This document shows positions 1 to 10,589 of a DNA stretch of 64,000 nt, piece after piece. Position 1 is the first letter of the stretch. Each line of letters starts with the position of its first letter. The notes under the pieces are model-generated. The model worked only from the letters and a program-made list of their open reading frames with translations. It was not told the origin of the DNA and did not search any database. The position numbers and the translations under genes were made by a program. Source of the DNA: Phocoena phocoena. Its lineage: Eukaryota > Chordata > Mammalia > Artiodactyla > Phocoenidae. Location of the stretch: contig NC_089230.1 in the NCBI RefSeq assembly GCF_963924675.1, positions 67,454,943-67,518,942 of the forward strand, read 5' to 3'.

Positions 1-121
1 AACACCCTGGGATTTAATATTTATTCTATTTGAACATTATATTTAATTCTGAGCTTCTGGGCAGCCAGTGAAAAGGGAAATATTTCTGTTGTCATCTTAT
101 GATCAGAAGAGGGAAACTGTT

Positions 122-444
122 TCTTTATTTTTGGCTGTGTTGGGTCTTCATTGCTGCATGTGGGCTTTCTCTAGTTGTGGTGAGTGGGGGCTACTCTTCA
201 TTGTGGTGCGTGGGCTTCTCATTGTGGTGGCTTCTCTTGTGGAGCATGGGCTCTAGGTGTGTGGGCTTCAGTAGTTGTGGTACGCAGGCTCAGCAGTTGT
301 GGCTCGCAGGCTCCAGAACTCAGGCTCAGTAGTTGTGGCGCACAGGCTTAGTTGCTCTGCGGCGTATGGGATCTTCCCAGACCAGGGATCGAACCGCCTG
401 CATTGGCAAGCGGATTCTTAACCACTGTGCCACCAGGGAAGTCC
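122..444 (-). mobile_element. CHR-type tRNA-derived SINE, long form
   Basis: Reads on the minus strand from the tRNA-like head (complement of the accagggaagtcc end at 444) to the tail complement near 122, with the body of repeated 'gagccacaactactgag'-like units typical of the long form. It is somewhat diverged. A second long copy in the opposite orientation begins about 80 bases downstream. Confidence 0.85.
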
Positions 445-522
445 TGTTTCTTTTTTCTGAATTCTGAAATTTGTTAGCATAAGCCAGCTTTTCTCACACT
501 GTGAATATAGAATACTAATTCT

Positions 523-891
523 GGACTTCCCTGGTAGCGCAGTGGTTAAGAATCCGCCTGCCAATGCGGAGGACATGGGTTCGAGCCCTGGTCCGGGAAG
601 ATCCCACATGCCGCGGAGCAACTAAGCCCGTGTGCCACAACTATTGAGCCTGCACTCTAGAGCCCACGAGCCATGACTACTGAGCCTGTGTGCCACAAAT
701 ACGGCAGCCCACGCGCCTAGAGCCTGTGCTCCGCAGCAAGAGAAGCCACCGCAATGAGAAGCCCGTGCACTGCAACGAAGAGTAGCCCCTGCTCGCTGCA
801 ACTAGAGAAAGCCTGCGCGCAGCAATAAAGACCCAACGCAGCCAAAAATAAAAAATGAATAAAATTAAATTAAAAAAAAAAAGAAAAGAAA
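523..891 (+). mobile_element. CHR-type SINE, long form, with TSD
   Basis: The + strand head starts ggacttccctgg and carries a B-box-like ggttcgagccc of the tRNA-derived pol III promoter, followed by the long body and an A-rich tail. A perfect 14-bp target-site duplication, agaatactaattct, flanks it at 509-522 and 892-905. It forms an inverted pair with the SINE at 122-444. Confidence 0.9.
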
Positions 892-1284
892 AGAATACTA
901 ATTCTGTCGGATATTAACAGATATCAGGATTAAGTTTAGGAAATAATGGGCTAAATAAGATAAACAGACTATTGTATATTTTCTTTTTTTTTAAACTGGA
1001 GAAAAAGTTTAATAACATGTATACCTCCTATATACATGGGAGAGACCCAGGAAAACTGAGTTACTCCTTACATGTTTTCTTACAACCTTAAATGTTCCTG
1101 ATATGTATCTTGACTTTCCCAGAGAAAGATATAGTGTTTCCCTAATTTATTTTGCCATGAAATCCTAAAAGTAAATAATAAGCTTTGCAAAATGCTGACC
1201 TAGGTCCTTAAACAACATGATGGATTGTGTCTTCAGTACCATTTTTGCAGAAGGTATTACAGGCTTTTTATTTGCCCTATTCTT

Positions 1285-1402
1285 TTTTTTTTTTTGGCCA
1301 GTCAGCACGGCATGCGGGATCTTAGTTCCCCAACCAGGGATCAAACCCATGTCCCCTGCAGTAGAAGTGCAGAGTCTCAACCACTGGACTGCCAAGGAAG
1401 TC
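1285..1402 (-). mobile_element. Short tRNA-derived SINE with TSD
   Basis: A minus-strand element of about 118 bp with poly(T) at its left end and a tRNA-like head at the right. Its body differs from the other copies (a 'gcggcatgcgggatcttagttcc'-like region, partly altered). The 18-bp duplication tttatttgccctattctt is perfect at 1267-1284 and 1403-1420. Confidence 0.85.
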
Positions 1403-1420
1403 TTTATTTGCCCTATTCTT

Positions 1421-3118
1421 ATGTTGATTTAAATTCTCTTTGAAATACCACGCAGGGCAAGGTTGACTTCTTCAAGAAGACTAGACTCTCCCTATCTACT
1501 AGGATTTGTCACTTCTGGAAAGCATGTGCAGGAGAGCTTTGGGAACTAAGTATTCCTGTTGTCTGCCAACCTGCTGGCCCGCAGTTGGTCTGACTTTCTC
1601 AGATGCACAGTCAGTCCAGACTGAGGCTGATTTTCTTTTTCCAAGTGCAACCTGAGTCTTCACAATCCCCATCTCCTAAGGATACAGCTCTTTCAATACA
1701 TAGCAAGGGCCCGAGTCCTTCACCTCCTCTCCGGGGGCCTGCTACGACTAATTATTTTGAAAACACTAGTAACAGCATGCTTCCAATCCAGTCCCCAAAT
1801 GTCAGCCCCTTTGGTCTGCCTTGCTGCTCTTCAGCCTGTTGTCACACACTTCTGTTACCTTAATCAGCCCTCCCATTTCTCCTCGTCTGTCCTGAACATG
1901 TCTCTCTGTTTTTTAGAACAGTTATTTATGGGAAACAAATTGTCCTCTATATTAGCCGCCATGTACTGCATTTGCTTCCGTCTCTTTGTTGCTTCCGTCT
2001 CTTTGTTGAATGTTTCTTCTGTCCCCCAGCCTTAAGTTGATTTAGCTCTGTCTTTGAGTTGCTGCTTTTTTTTTTCTGACCTACCTCATGGGTAGGAAAT
2101 TAGGCAGATGGTCTGCATTCTCCTCTATTCTCAGTGGTACATCCAGACTGTTAGTCTTCCAGTGTTTCATTTAACAACAAACAAGACAACACAGTGATTC
2201 TTCTGTTTCTTTGAGGCTCATGACTTTTAACTTTCTAACTTATTGCTGTCAGATCTCTCTCATTCTTTGAAGAGTTTGGTACCTGGGTATGGTCTCCATT
2301 TTCATCCCAAATCTTGCTATTATCTGTTTGGTAGTATAGCCTGTTGGTCTGTAATTTCCTTGACTTGAATTCATCTGGACTTTATTTTTATATATGGTGT
2401 GCAGTAGAGCTCTGTTCTTGATGATCAACTAACTGGGAATCAGTGATAGTAACTTGGCCATTTGGAGGATGACACATTTTAAAGTATATAAATTCCCCCA
2501 TATATTGATTGGCTAATAAAAATTCTCATGAGCTTGTGTTAAAAAATATTTTAATTTTATAGTAATGAATGAGAGTTGTACCTGAAATGGTGGTATCTGG
2601 TTATATCATCACATTAATTCAGTGTTTTGCTCACTGTTGTGTGGCAGAAGGAGCATTGGATACTTTGACGTCTTGCCATTTGCAAATCACTTTCTTTTTT
2701 TACTGCAAAGTGGAGAGAGTAATTCCTAATTTATATAGTTGTTGAGCCAATAAAATTCCGTAATTACATATATGTATGTTTGTGTGTTTTGTAAACTTTG
2801 ATGTTTAAGATCTAATAAAAATTAGAGAACCGTTCTCTCCTAAGATGGGTTATAAGGTTGCTCTTGAACATCACATTGTTTCCGTAAAAAGCTTTGATTT
2901 CTCTATACCGTATGTTTTTTATAGGAAACAAAAACGTCTTTAAAAAAGATTTTGTTATTTGTGGCACTTTAATTTGAATGATGGTGGAGGGGGGACTCTG
3001 GTGAACATTATTCCAGGCAGCTATTGTAAGTCTAAGGAAAAACAATTCAACTGTTATTTCTTATGACTCTATTCTTGAATTTTACTGTTAATACTATCTT
3101 TTTAATGTTTCATTTAAG
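1421..3118 (+). other. Intron sequence before the first exon, largely unassigned
   Basis: No gene or recognisable young repeat seen. It contains one 17-bp tandem duplication (1972-2005) and the pyrimidine-rich region leading to the acceptor at 3117-3118. Short ORFs here have no recognisable product. Confidence 0.6.
1972..2005. repeat. 17-bp tandem duplication
   Basis: The unit ttgcttccgtctctttg occurs twice in immediate succession at 1972-1988 and 1989-2005 without mismatch. Confidence 0.95.
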
Positions 3119-3254
3119 GTATATGATGTTGATTGATGGCACAAATGAAGTTTTTATGATTGATAGAGATAATTCAGTGTTTCATGTTTCAAATCTGGAA
3201 TTTCCATTTCGTAAAGATCTCCGCATGCATTTATCAAATACTCTCCTAGATGGG
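3119..3254 (+). CDS. RNGTT: RNGTT coding exon: motif I end to motif III start
   Basis: This 136-bp exon follows a pyrimidine-rich tract and AG at 3117-3118 and ends at GGG before the donor GTAAGT at 3255. It begins with the last base of an arginine codon, so the previous exon should end in AG. The product starts [11 protein letters not shown] and ends T-L-L-D-G. In human RNGTT this is about residues 299-344. The arginine closes motif I (KxDGxR), whose catalytic lysine (Lys294 in human) lies in the missing upstream exon. The final L-L-D-G is the first half of motif III, whose glutamate is the first codon of the next exon. No stop or frameshift is seen and the sequence matches my recollection of the human protein. 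Downstream reading in the same frame enters the intron. Confidence 0.95.
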
Positions 3255-3353
3255 GTAAGTCATATTTTATCTTTTTTTAAAAAAAATCAAACATTGCTGT
3301 AAATGTGTATTTTTAATAATTAAACAGGAAATTTAGAATCAGATCCAGTTTTT

Positions 3354-3399
3354 TTTAAAAGTTTTTTTTATTGGTGTATAATTGACAGTTAAAAAATTG
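3354..3399 (-). mobile_element. Very short 5'-truncated L1 3' end
   Basis: About 45 bases resemble the complement of a cetartiodactyl L1 3' end (tattggtgtataattgacag). They are flanked by near-identical atccagttttt (from about 3343) and atctagttttt (from about 3400), a likely target-site duplication. It lies about 100 bases after the donor of the first exon. Confidence 0.55.
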
Positions 3400-3839
3400 A
3401 ATCTAGTTTTTGTTAAGATGTTAAATTCCATTTATCTCTTACCTGCACTTACTGTCACTTGATCATTGTCTTAGATACAGAATAAGTGAACAAAATTAAA
3501 TCTTAATTCTTTTGTTCTTTGTGATTGAAAAAAATTCTTACTGAAAAACTCATTTTATTGTTTTACTTGTCAGTTGAATTTTAATTGAGTGATATGACAT
3601 ATCACATTTTTCCTTGGCTCTTTAGCTATATGAACTAATAGTTCTTATTGAAAGAGGATCGTGTCTTTGAAAGCAGCCACTTGTACTTTTACATTTGAAT
3701 TTTGAAAGCTGATAAGAATTTTCCCATTCAGACAATCTATACTTAATAATCATAAAATTACTTGATTAAAAATATTTTAACTTTCTCCTGTGCAGACAGC
3801 TTTCTTCTCCCCAATTCTAAATGTATTCATTCATTGTAA

Positions 3840-4585
3840 ATAAAAATTAAAATAATACAGAACATTACAAAAAAGCTGGTAAAAATCACCTGAACTCTTA
3901 ACCATTGGAGTAACTTCTGTTATCATTTTGATGAACATTATTCCAGACTTTTCTCTGTGCCAGAACATTCAATCTTACATCTGCTCCTGAAGGATTCACA
4001 TTCATATTAGTAATACTAACTCAGAGCATAGATTCTTAAACAGAATGTCTATCAGAATCTTTTGGGGACTTGGGACCCCTTCCAGTCCCAGTAAGATTCT
4101 GAGTACAGGTACCTCTGCCCTGGCTGAAAATGAGTACTTTGGTCAAATATGTACCCACGTGGATAGTTACATAATTTTGCATGAAAAGATTTAAATGTTA
4201 CATCTGTTTTGTAATTTGTGTTGTTTTCACTTAGCAATGTGTTTTGGACCTTTTTCACATAAAAGCCTGAATGATAGACCACTGTATATGTAAACACTGT
4301 AATTTAGGGGTTCCAGACTATCTTGCATATGAAAATTATAGGGGATGCTTGTTAAAAATATGGCCTATCCCAGTAGCCTATCCTAGACCTAGTGAATTAG
4401 ACTCTCCCAGAGGTCAAGTTATCTTTATTTTTAATAAGTGCCCAAGTGATTTTAATTAGACAAGTTTGACAAACAATTCTGTAATTAATTTAGCCAGCCC
4501 TCTTTTGGTGGACATTTGGATTTTCTGTATTATAAGACATACTTGTATGCATATCCTTATACCTTTTTCTTTCACAGTTGTGCAG
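3840..4585 (-). mobile_element. Degraded ancient repeats (L1M-like 3' ends and a hAT-like fragment)
   Basis: Segments near 3880-4030, 4200-4290 and 4490-4570 read like complements of old L1 3' untranslated sequence ('ggacatttgg', 'cacttagcaatgtg'). The interval 4310-4465 resembles a non-autonomous hAT-Charlie repeat ('cctagtgaattagactctcc'). Divergence is high and borders are approximate. Confidence 0.4.
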
Positions 4586-4589
4586 TTTT

Positions 4590-4802
4590 TTTTTTGTTTT
4601 TTTTTTTTGCGGTACGCGGGCCTCTCACTGCTGTGGCCTCTCCTGTTGCGGAGCACAGGCTCCGGACGCACAGGCTCAGCGGCCATGGCCCACGGGCGCA
4701 GCCGCTCTGCGGCATGTGGGATCCTCCCGGACCAGGGCACGAACCCGTGTTCCCTGCATCGGCAGGCCGACTCCCAACCACTGCGCCACCAGGGAAGCCC
4801 AA
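4590..4802 (-). mobile_element. CHR-type SINE, short form, with TSD
   Basis: Minus-strand copy of the short, GC-rich form (starting gcggtacgcgggcctctc after poly(T)). The 12-bp duplication ttgtgcagtttt is at 4578-4589 and 4803-4814. It shows little divergence from the copies at 44836, 49541, 59011 and 61692. Confidence 0.9.
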
Positions 4803-5113
4803 TTGTGCAGTTTTATAATTAAGATTCTTAGAAGTGAGATTCTACTTAAAGTAACTGAGGAAAAAAGAACTAAATTGGCACAAATAATTAGGTTTCAGCT
4901 TGGCTTGCTTCAGGCTGGATCTGGGGACTCAAGTGATATGGGCCATGCTGTCTTTCTCTCTCTTTCTTTGCTTACTTGTCTGTCCTCACTCTGCATGAAG
5001 GCTCTTTCCACGTGGGAGGCAAGTTGCCTTGCAACCCAAGCAGAAAGGGAACTATTCTCTCCCAATATCCATATATCAATCCCAGGGAAAATTCCAGAGG
5101 GCCTTGCCTAAGT

Positions 5114-5135
5114 TATATATATATATATATATCCA
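5114..5135. repeat. (TA)n microsatellite
   Basis: A run of alternating TA of about 20 bases inside otherwise unassigned intron sequence. Confidence 0.9.
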
Positions 5136-5439
5136 AGGAAGAGAGACAGTGGAGACCAGGGTCTCACAGGTGGCAGTACCACTTGGAGTACAAGAGACGT
5201 AGTCCTCCCAAGGCAGGGACAGTAACCTGATACACTGTACTGTGTTCACTATGCTTTATTTGGGGGCATTACTCGTTTTAAACATTGACATGTATAATTG
5301 CCACCCTTCTTTCCAGAAAGTTTGAACACATGTATAGTTCAGCCATCCATTTGTAAAGGATCTATGCACTGTCTTATTAAACACTGGGTTTTGAAAATTT
5401 TAAATCTTCTAATTTTAAATGACTTTTTCATTTTAGGAG

Positions 5440-5665
5440 ACAGTATAGCATAGTGGTTAAGAGCCCTGACTCTAACTGATGGTGTCTTACTGGCTCCATG
5501 AGTTATTGTATGAGGGCCCTAATATCGTTTACTCAGTTTCGTCATATGTAGTGAAGTTAGGCTAATAACAGTACTTAGGTCTTGGTGCTGTTGTGAAGAT
5601 TAAGTTGGATAGTTTATATAAAGTGCTGATAATAGTGTCTGGCACATAGTGAAATAAATGTTTAC
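5440..5665 (+). mobile_element. MIR SINE
   Basis: Core features of a mammalian-wide interspersed repeat: 'tagcatagtggttaagagc' head, a central core, and a 3' end with 'gtctggcacatagtgaaataaatg'. Diverged, as expected for an ancient element. Confidence 0.8.
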
Positions 5666-5719
5666 CTCTTAATTCATGTGAATTGTTAAGGAGGTTTAAT
5701 ATTTTTTCACTTCTGTTTT

Positions 5720-6620
5720 ACTGTATTTAGTACAGTACAGAGTTACTATATTTCTTCTGTGAGTTGCCCATTCAGATCTTTCATACATTTTTCTGTTGGG
5801 TGTTCATGTTTTTCTTACTGATTTATGAGAAGTTGTTGTCTATTGGGGTATTACTTTATGACCCATATTTTGAAAAAGTAATATTTTTTCTGGTGTTTTC
5901 GGTGGCACAGGTTTAAATTTATGTAGGTAAATTATAAACACCTTTTTTTTTTAAAAAAAATATTTATTGGAGTATAGTTGATTTACAATATTGTGTTAGT
6001 TTTAGATGTACAGCAAAGTGAATCAGTTATACATATACATAATTCACTCTTCTTTAGATTCTTTTCCATATAGGTTATTACAGAGTACTGAGTAGAGTTC
6101 CCTGTGCTATACAGTATGTCCTTATTAGTTATCTATTTTATATATAGTAGTTAAACACCTTGGTTTTTAATATTTGGCTTTTGTGTCATTTTAAGAAAGA
6201 GATATTTTTACTTCAGAATTATTATAATAGTCCCCTGTTTTTCCTTCTAATACTTTTATTGTTTCATTTACATATTTAAATATTTGATCTATCCACGATA
6301 CATTTTGGTAAAATGAGTAAGATAGGGGTACAGTTTTATTTATTTCCAAATGTCTAAATTGTTACCTCAGCACCAGTCTGCTAATGTATTTTTCCTTTTT
6401 AATTAGGTATATCATTTTTATTGTATGTGGGATTCCCTTATATCGTTGTTTGTTTCTTGATTCGCTTTCCCATTCCATTAATATTTTGGTCTTCCTGTGA
6501 TAGTTTTAGGTTGACTTACAGGCTGTAACTTTAGCATACAATTTAATGTCTGATAGTGCAAGGATATCCAATCTCTTGGCTATTCTGAAGTTTGTCACTT
6601 AGATTTTGCTCTCTTTATTT
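5720..6620 (-). mobile_element. Ancient L1 ORF2 remnant, antisense
   Basis: Diverged complement of L1 ORF2 sequence, for example around 6285-6400 ('gatctatccacgatacattttgg', split here by changes) and 6550-6580. It is interrupted by the younger L1 3' end at 5945-6151. Confidence 0.55.
5945..6151 (-). mobile_element. 5'-truncated L1 3' end with TSD
   Basis: Complement of the L1 3' untranslated region ('ggagtatagttgatttacaa', 'cagcaaagtgaatcag'), with poly(T) at the left. The 10-bp duplication taaacacctt is at 5935-5944 and 6152-6161. It is nested in the older L1 remnant. Confidence 0.85.
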
Positions 6621-6659
6621 AGCTTTCGGGTGAACAAGCCTATTTGAGAAGTTAGGCTG

Positions 6660-9080
6660 AATTAGTGTGTTACACTTTATGTGCAAATCTGTACAACAAG
6701 AAGCTTGTATTTTTCTCTGCAGAATGATCTCTGGTAGGCTTATCTCCAGACCATTTACCTTTCTGTTTGCTATGTTTGGTTGTGTGGTTTATCTCTTTGC
6801 CACACCTTCACTATTTTTCTTTGGAGGGAAAAGGGACTCTACATCTTTTTTATGGCTTCCCACAACTGTAAGTTTCTTTTCTACAGGGATACTGCTCATG
6901 TTCTTTAATATTTATTCACTTTTTCAGTATTGAACCTTTTTCACAAGGCAGATTGAATTATATCTGGCTAATAGTCTCTGGAATTTGTATGAGAATGCTT
7001 CCTGTCTTAAGATGAAACTTGCGTCTCTGTTTCAGATTTATATCAGTGATATTGGGAAAATAGTGAGTAGCTTGTGAATGTTCCTTTAAACTCTCAATGA
7101 TAGAATTACCCTAATGAAAGCCACATGCATAAAATATGTATTTATTTGTTTAACAGAGGGAGTACCATTTTCCAAGTGACCTGAATGCTTGTTGCCCCAA
7201 TCCCATGTGCTTTTTAAAAAATTTACCAGGTAAATATTGGAGTGTGCAAGCCAGAAGATGGAAGACTGTGATTGGAGAATGAGATGTTTGAATCAATCAC
7301 TTCTGAGGTATAGTTTTGGGTGATGAGAAGGTTCAGGATGTGACCTAGAGAGAGTGAGAGTTTGAGGTTGTGTGGAGAAGAGCAGTGGACATGAGATCAA
7401 GGAAAATTTTAGATGGGTCATAAAGACTGATGACAGAAGTCCAGGGAGAGGTTGACTGAGCTGGATATAAAGATTAGAAAGAAGCAAAGAAGGTAGTATA
7501 GTTGATTGAGACTGAGTGGCAAATGGAGACTGAGCGAAGAGTACCTATAGAGTCACAGAATTGTCTGTACTGTGTACTCTGTGAGGCTACTAGTATTATA
7601 AATTTTCATTCCTGTGACGGTGTGCGTGGTAAAATATTTTGACATATATACGTAAACCTTTTAACACATTTGTGCGTGTGCGCGCACGCATGCTGCACGT
7701 GCACACACACGCCCCCTTGTGGTTGACAGAGCCACTGCATAAGGTTGGAAGTATTGCTACTGCACATCTCCAAGGTGTTCCGTCCTTATCGTAGTTGATG
7801 TGACAGCTACCCCTGGAGTTGTGCTGTCCATAATCTGCATTGCCAGTACAGCAGCTCTGGTAATTGGTTCATGGGAACAGCAAGAACATTTATTTTGGTT
7901 TTTGTTACTTTCATTTTATTTAAGGTAGTTTTTTAGCATCGTAATTCATAAAATAAAAGGAAGAAAAAGACTCAAGTTATAGCATTTGCAAAAGTTTAGT
8001 GTAGTTTTTCATTCCTATCATGTACCACACCAGGAGTGCAGGCATTGCTTAGAAGGTTGAGGAGAAGGCCTCACCCTGGAGATATCTTACTTCATTGGGT
8101 TGGGACGGAGAATGATAGGTACCGAATAAAACGATAACCCGAAGATTGGCATTTAAAACAAGTCCTTTGGTTGTTTAGAGGAGAAATGAATTACATCTAG
8201 TTAGAAACTAAAGATGGTTTATAGAGGAGTTGGCGTTAGATATGGGAAGATTTCTATAGAAAGAGATTTTTGTTGGACATGGGCCAAGGGCATTCCAGGT
8301 AGGAAATAATGCTTAAAAATTAGATGCTTAACCACCTGCAGATTTAACTTAGCAGTACTATTTATTTTCACCCCAAACTTGGATAACTGAGAGCAACATA
8401 ATAGACTCTTGTGAGGTTTTAAAATAGCAATATGATTCATGATGTCAGTTTACTTGGACCAGAATTATAGTTGCCATATCTGTTTTTCCACTTAGTTAAT
8501 TAAAACAGTCCTCTGTAGTTTCCTGTTTCTTCTACATTTTCATTTGCAAATCGTTTTTGTAAAATTCCAAATCCAAGAATAACTCAAACTGCCTAATTGT
8601 CTGGCTGTCGTATGTGAGCGTTTAAGCTTTTGTTTTGCTCTCTAGATTATGTTCTTTGACCCACAGAATGTGGAAAATAGGAGTTTAGAAATACGGCAGT
8701 AATTCACTTGAAACAAATCAGTGAAGTTCAATCAATTTTATACTGAGGATAAGAGGAGGATATAACAGTTAATCATTAAAGTTAATAACAAAAATCTTGG
8801 GAAAATGGCATGTCTTTTCATCTGTTAATTTTTTATAAAGGAATATGCATGCTCATTGTTAAAATTTTAGGAAGTCTGTATGTTATAAAATAGAACTCAA
8901 CTATCAAGAAGAGATTAAATTTTAACATTTTGATGTATTTCCTTTTAGTCATTTTGTTGTGTCTGTATTTATAGAATGTGTGTAATCAACACGTACATAG
9001 CTGACGTTTAATATATGCTGTTTATCTGGGGTTCCATCATTTTCCTTCGCTCTGAAGAACTGATTTTAGGATTTCTTTTT
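6660..9080 (+). other. Intron sequence, no gene recognised
   Basis: No exon, RNA gene or clear interspersed repeat seen. The notable element is an alternating purine-pyrimidine tract at 7671-7712. Confidence 0.55.
7671..7712. repeat. Alternating purine-pyrimidine, CpG-rich tract
   Basis: Mixed TG, CG and CA steps alternate strictly through 7671-7692 and again from about 7694 to 7712, with CGCGCACG in the middle. It is unusual in an AT-rich intron. Confidence 0.9.
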
Positions 9081-9085
9081 CTTTT

Positions 9086-9215
9086 TAAAATTTAACTTTA
9101 TTGAAAAAGTTGAAATATAGTTTACCATTCTAAGGTATATAAGTCAGTGGTTTTTAGTATTCACAAGATTATGCAACCACTGCTATCTAATTCAGGAACA
9201 TTTCATCACTTAACT
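9086..9215 (-). mobile_element. Ancient L1 3' end, antisense
   Basis: Complement of an old L1 3' untranslated region: 'taactttattgaaaaagttg' and 'attatgcaaccactgctatc', comparable to the copies at 45490 and 60740. Confidence 0.6.
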
Positions 9216-9343
9216 ATGATAATTAGAACCAAGTGGGCCTTATCTGAAAGGATTTCAAGGAATGGGTTACCTTTGAGATGAGCTTTGAAGGCCCACAGGT
9301 TTTGCACAGTTAATTACTTCCTTTCATTAAAACCCTTCAGTGG

Positions 9344-9711
9344 GGGCTTCCCTGGTGGTGCAGTGGTTAAGAATCCGCCTGCCAGTTTAGGGGACACAGG
9401 TTCAAGCTCAGGTCTGGGAAGATCCCACATGCCGCGGAACAGCTAAGCCTGTGCACCACAACTACTGAGCCTGCGCTCTAGAGCATGAGAGCCACAACTA
9501 CTGAGACTGTGAGCCACAACTACTGAAGCCTATGTGCCTAGAGCCCGTGCTCTGCAACAAGAGAAGCCACCACAATGAGAAGCCTGCACACCACAACAAA
9601 GAGTAGCTCCCACTCACCGCAGCTAGAGAAAGCCCGCATGCAGCAACGAAGACCCAACGCAGCCAAAAATAAATAAATAAAACAAATTTATATTATAAAA
9701 ACCCCAAACAC
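9344..9711 (+). mobile_element. CHR-type SINE, long form, with TSD
   Basis: Full long form from gggcttccctggtgg to an (AAAT)n tail. The 11-bp duplication cccttcagtgg lies at 9333-9343 and 9712-9722. It is inserted at the left side of an L2-like repeat. Confidence 0.9.
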
Positions 9712-10322
9712 CCCTTCAGTGGTTCTCCATTGCTTAAAGCATGAAAGCCAAAGTACGTAATGTAATATTCCTTATATCTGGGCCGTGCCTAAGCATTTAA
9801 CATCATCTTTGACTGTGAGCCCTTGAAAGCATAAGTCCCACCTATTACTGAGCTTTGGATAGTTTACCACCTTCTCCATGCCTTTTAAATACCATTTGGC
9901 GTGTCCACCATCCTGCTAGAAGATATCCACCACATCTTTCAGGATTCAGCTAATGAGTTTCTCCCCTTATTATCAAACCTTTGTCTTACTCTTCATGTAG
10001 AAATAACCACTCCTTCTCCTTATGTTTATACAATGTGCCCTTATTGACTGGAATAGTAAAGGTATATACTTGTTGTCTTAGTATAGTTATTAATAGCCAT
10101 CTCTCACTCTCAAAAGTATCCTGGTTTAGACAGATAGCTACATGGTCATTCTCTCTGTATGGCCATCTGTCATTAAAACTGTAGCTCTTCCTTCGACCTA
10201 GCTACTTATATATTTTCCTCTCTTTCTATTACTCTGAGCCCCTTGAAGCTAGGGACTGGGTGCTTAATGTCTCCAGCACTTAGAGCATAGAGTATAGTTT
10301 GTGCTCAGGAAATATTAAATGG
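9712..10322 (+). mobile_element. L2-like LINE remnant, sense
   Basis: Resembles the 3' part of LINE-2, with 'cagtggttctccattgc' at the start and an end reading 'ccccttgaagctagggactggg' then 'gtgctcaggaaatattaaat'. High divergence; borders approximate. Confidence 0.5.
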
Positions 10323-10589
10323 GTAGGCAGAAGAGTGGATGCCTGGGAACTTCAGATAAAGGCAATGGAATATGGAGAAGTACAGAGGATAGGAAAGTCA
10401 AACATGCAGATTTTGGGGTTTTTTTGGTAGGGCCCATAATAAAGGATTCAGCATCTTTTTTCTGTGGGTTTACAATTTTCATCAAAAGTAGAACGTTTTT
10501 GTGCATTTCTACCCTTCCACCTGTTGAAAATTTAATTACTAATGTTCTTTCATTAAAACAACAACAACAAACTTTTCTGTTTTGTTTTG

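Noticed and set aside
523..600. tRNA gene signal (A/B boxes) at SINE heads
   Set aside because: The ggttcgagccc box is the inherited pol III promoter of a tRNA-derived SINE. The copies lack a full tRNA structure and are followed by the SINE body and tail.
4578..5111. 177-codon + strand frame beginning in a SINE
   Set aside because: Its first part is the complement of a CHR-type SINE, whose GC-rich body gives open frames in many copies (for example 40788-41064, 44814-45125, 49529-49766, 58983-59279, 61646-61997).
6667..6933. 88-codon + strand frame with hydrophobic segments
   Set aside because: T-rich intron sequence beside an old L1 gives spurious phenylalanine/leucine-rich frames; there is no splice context or family match.
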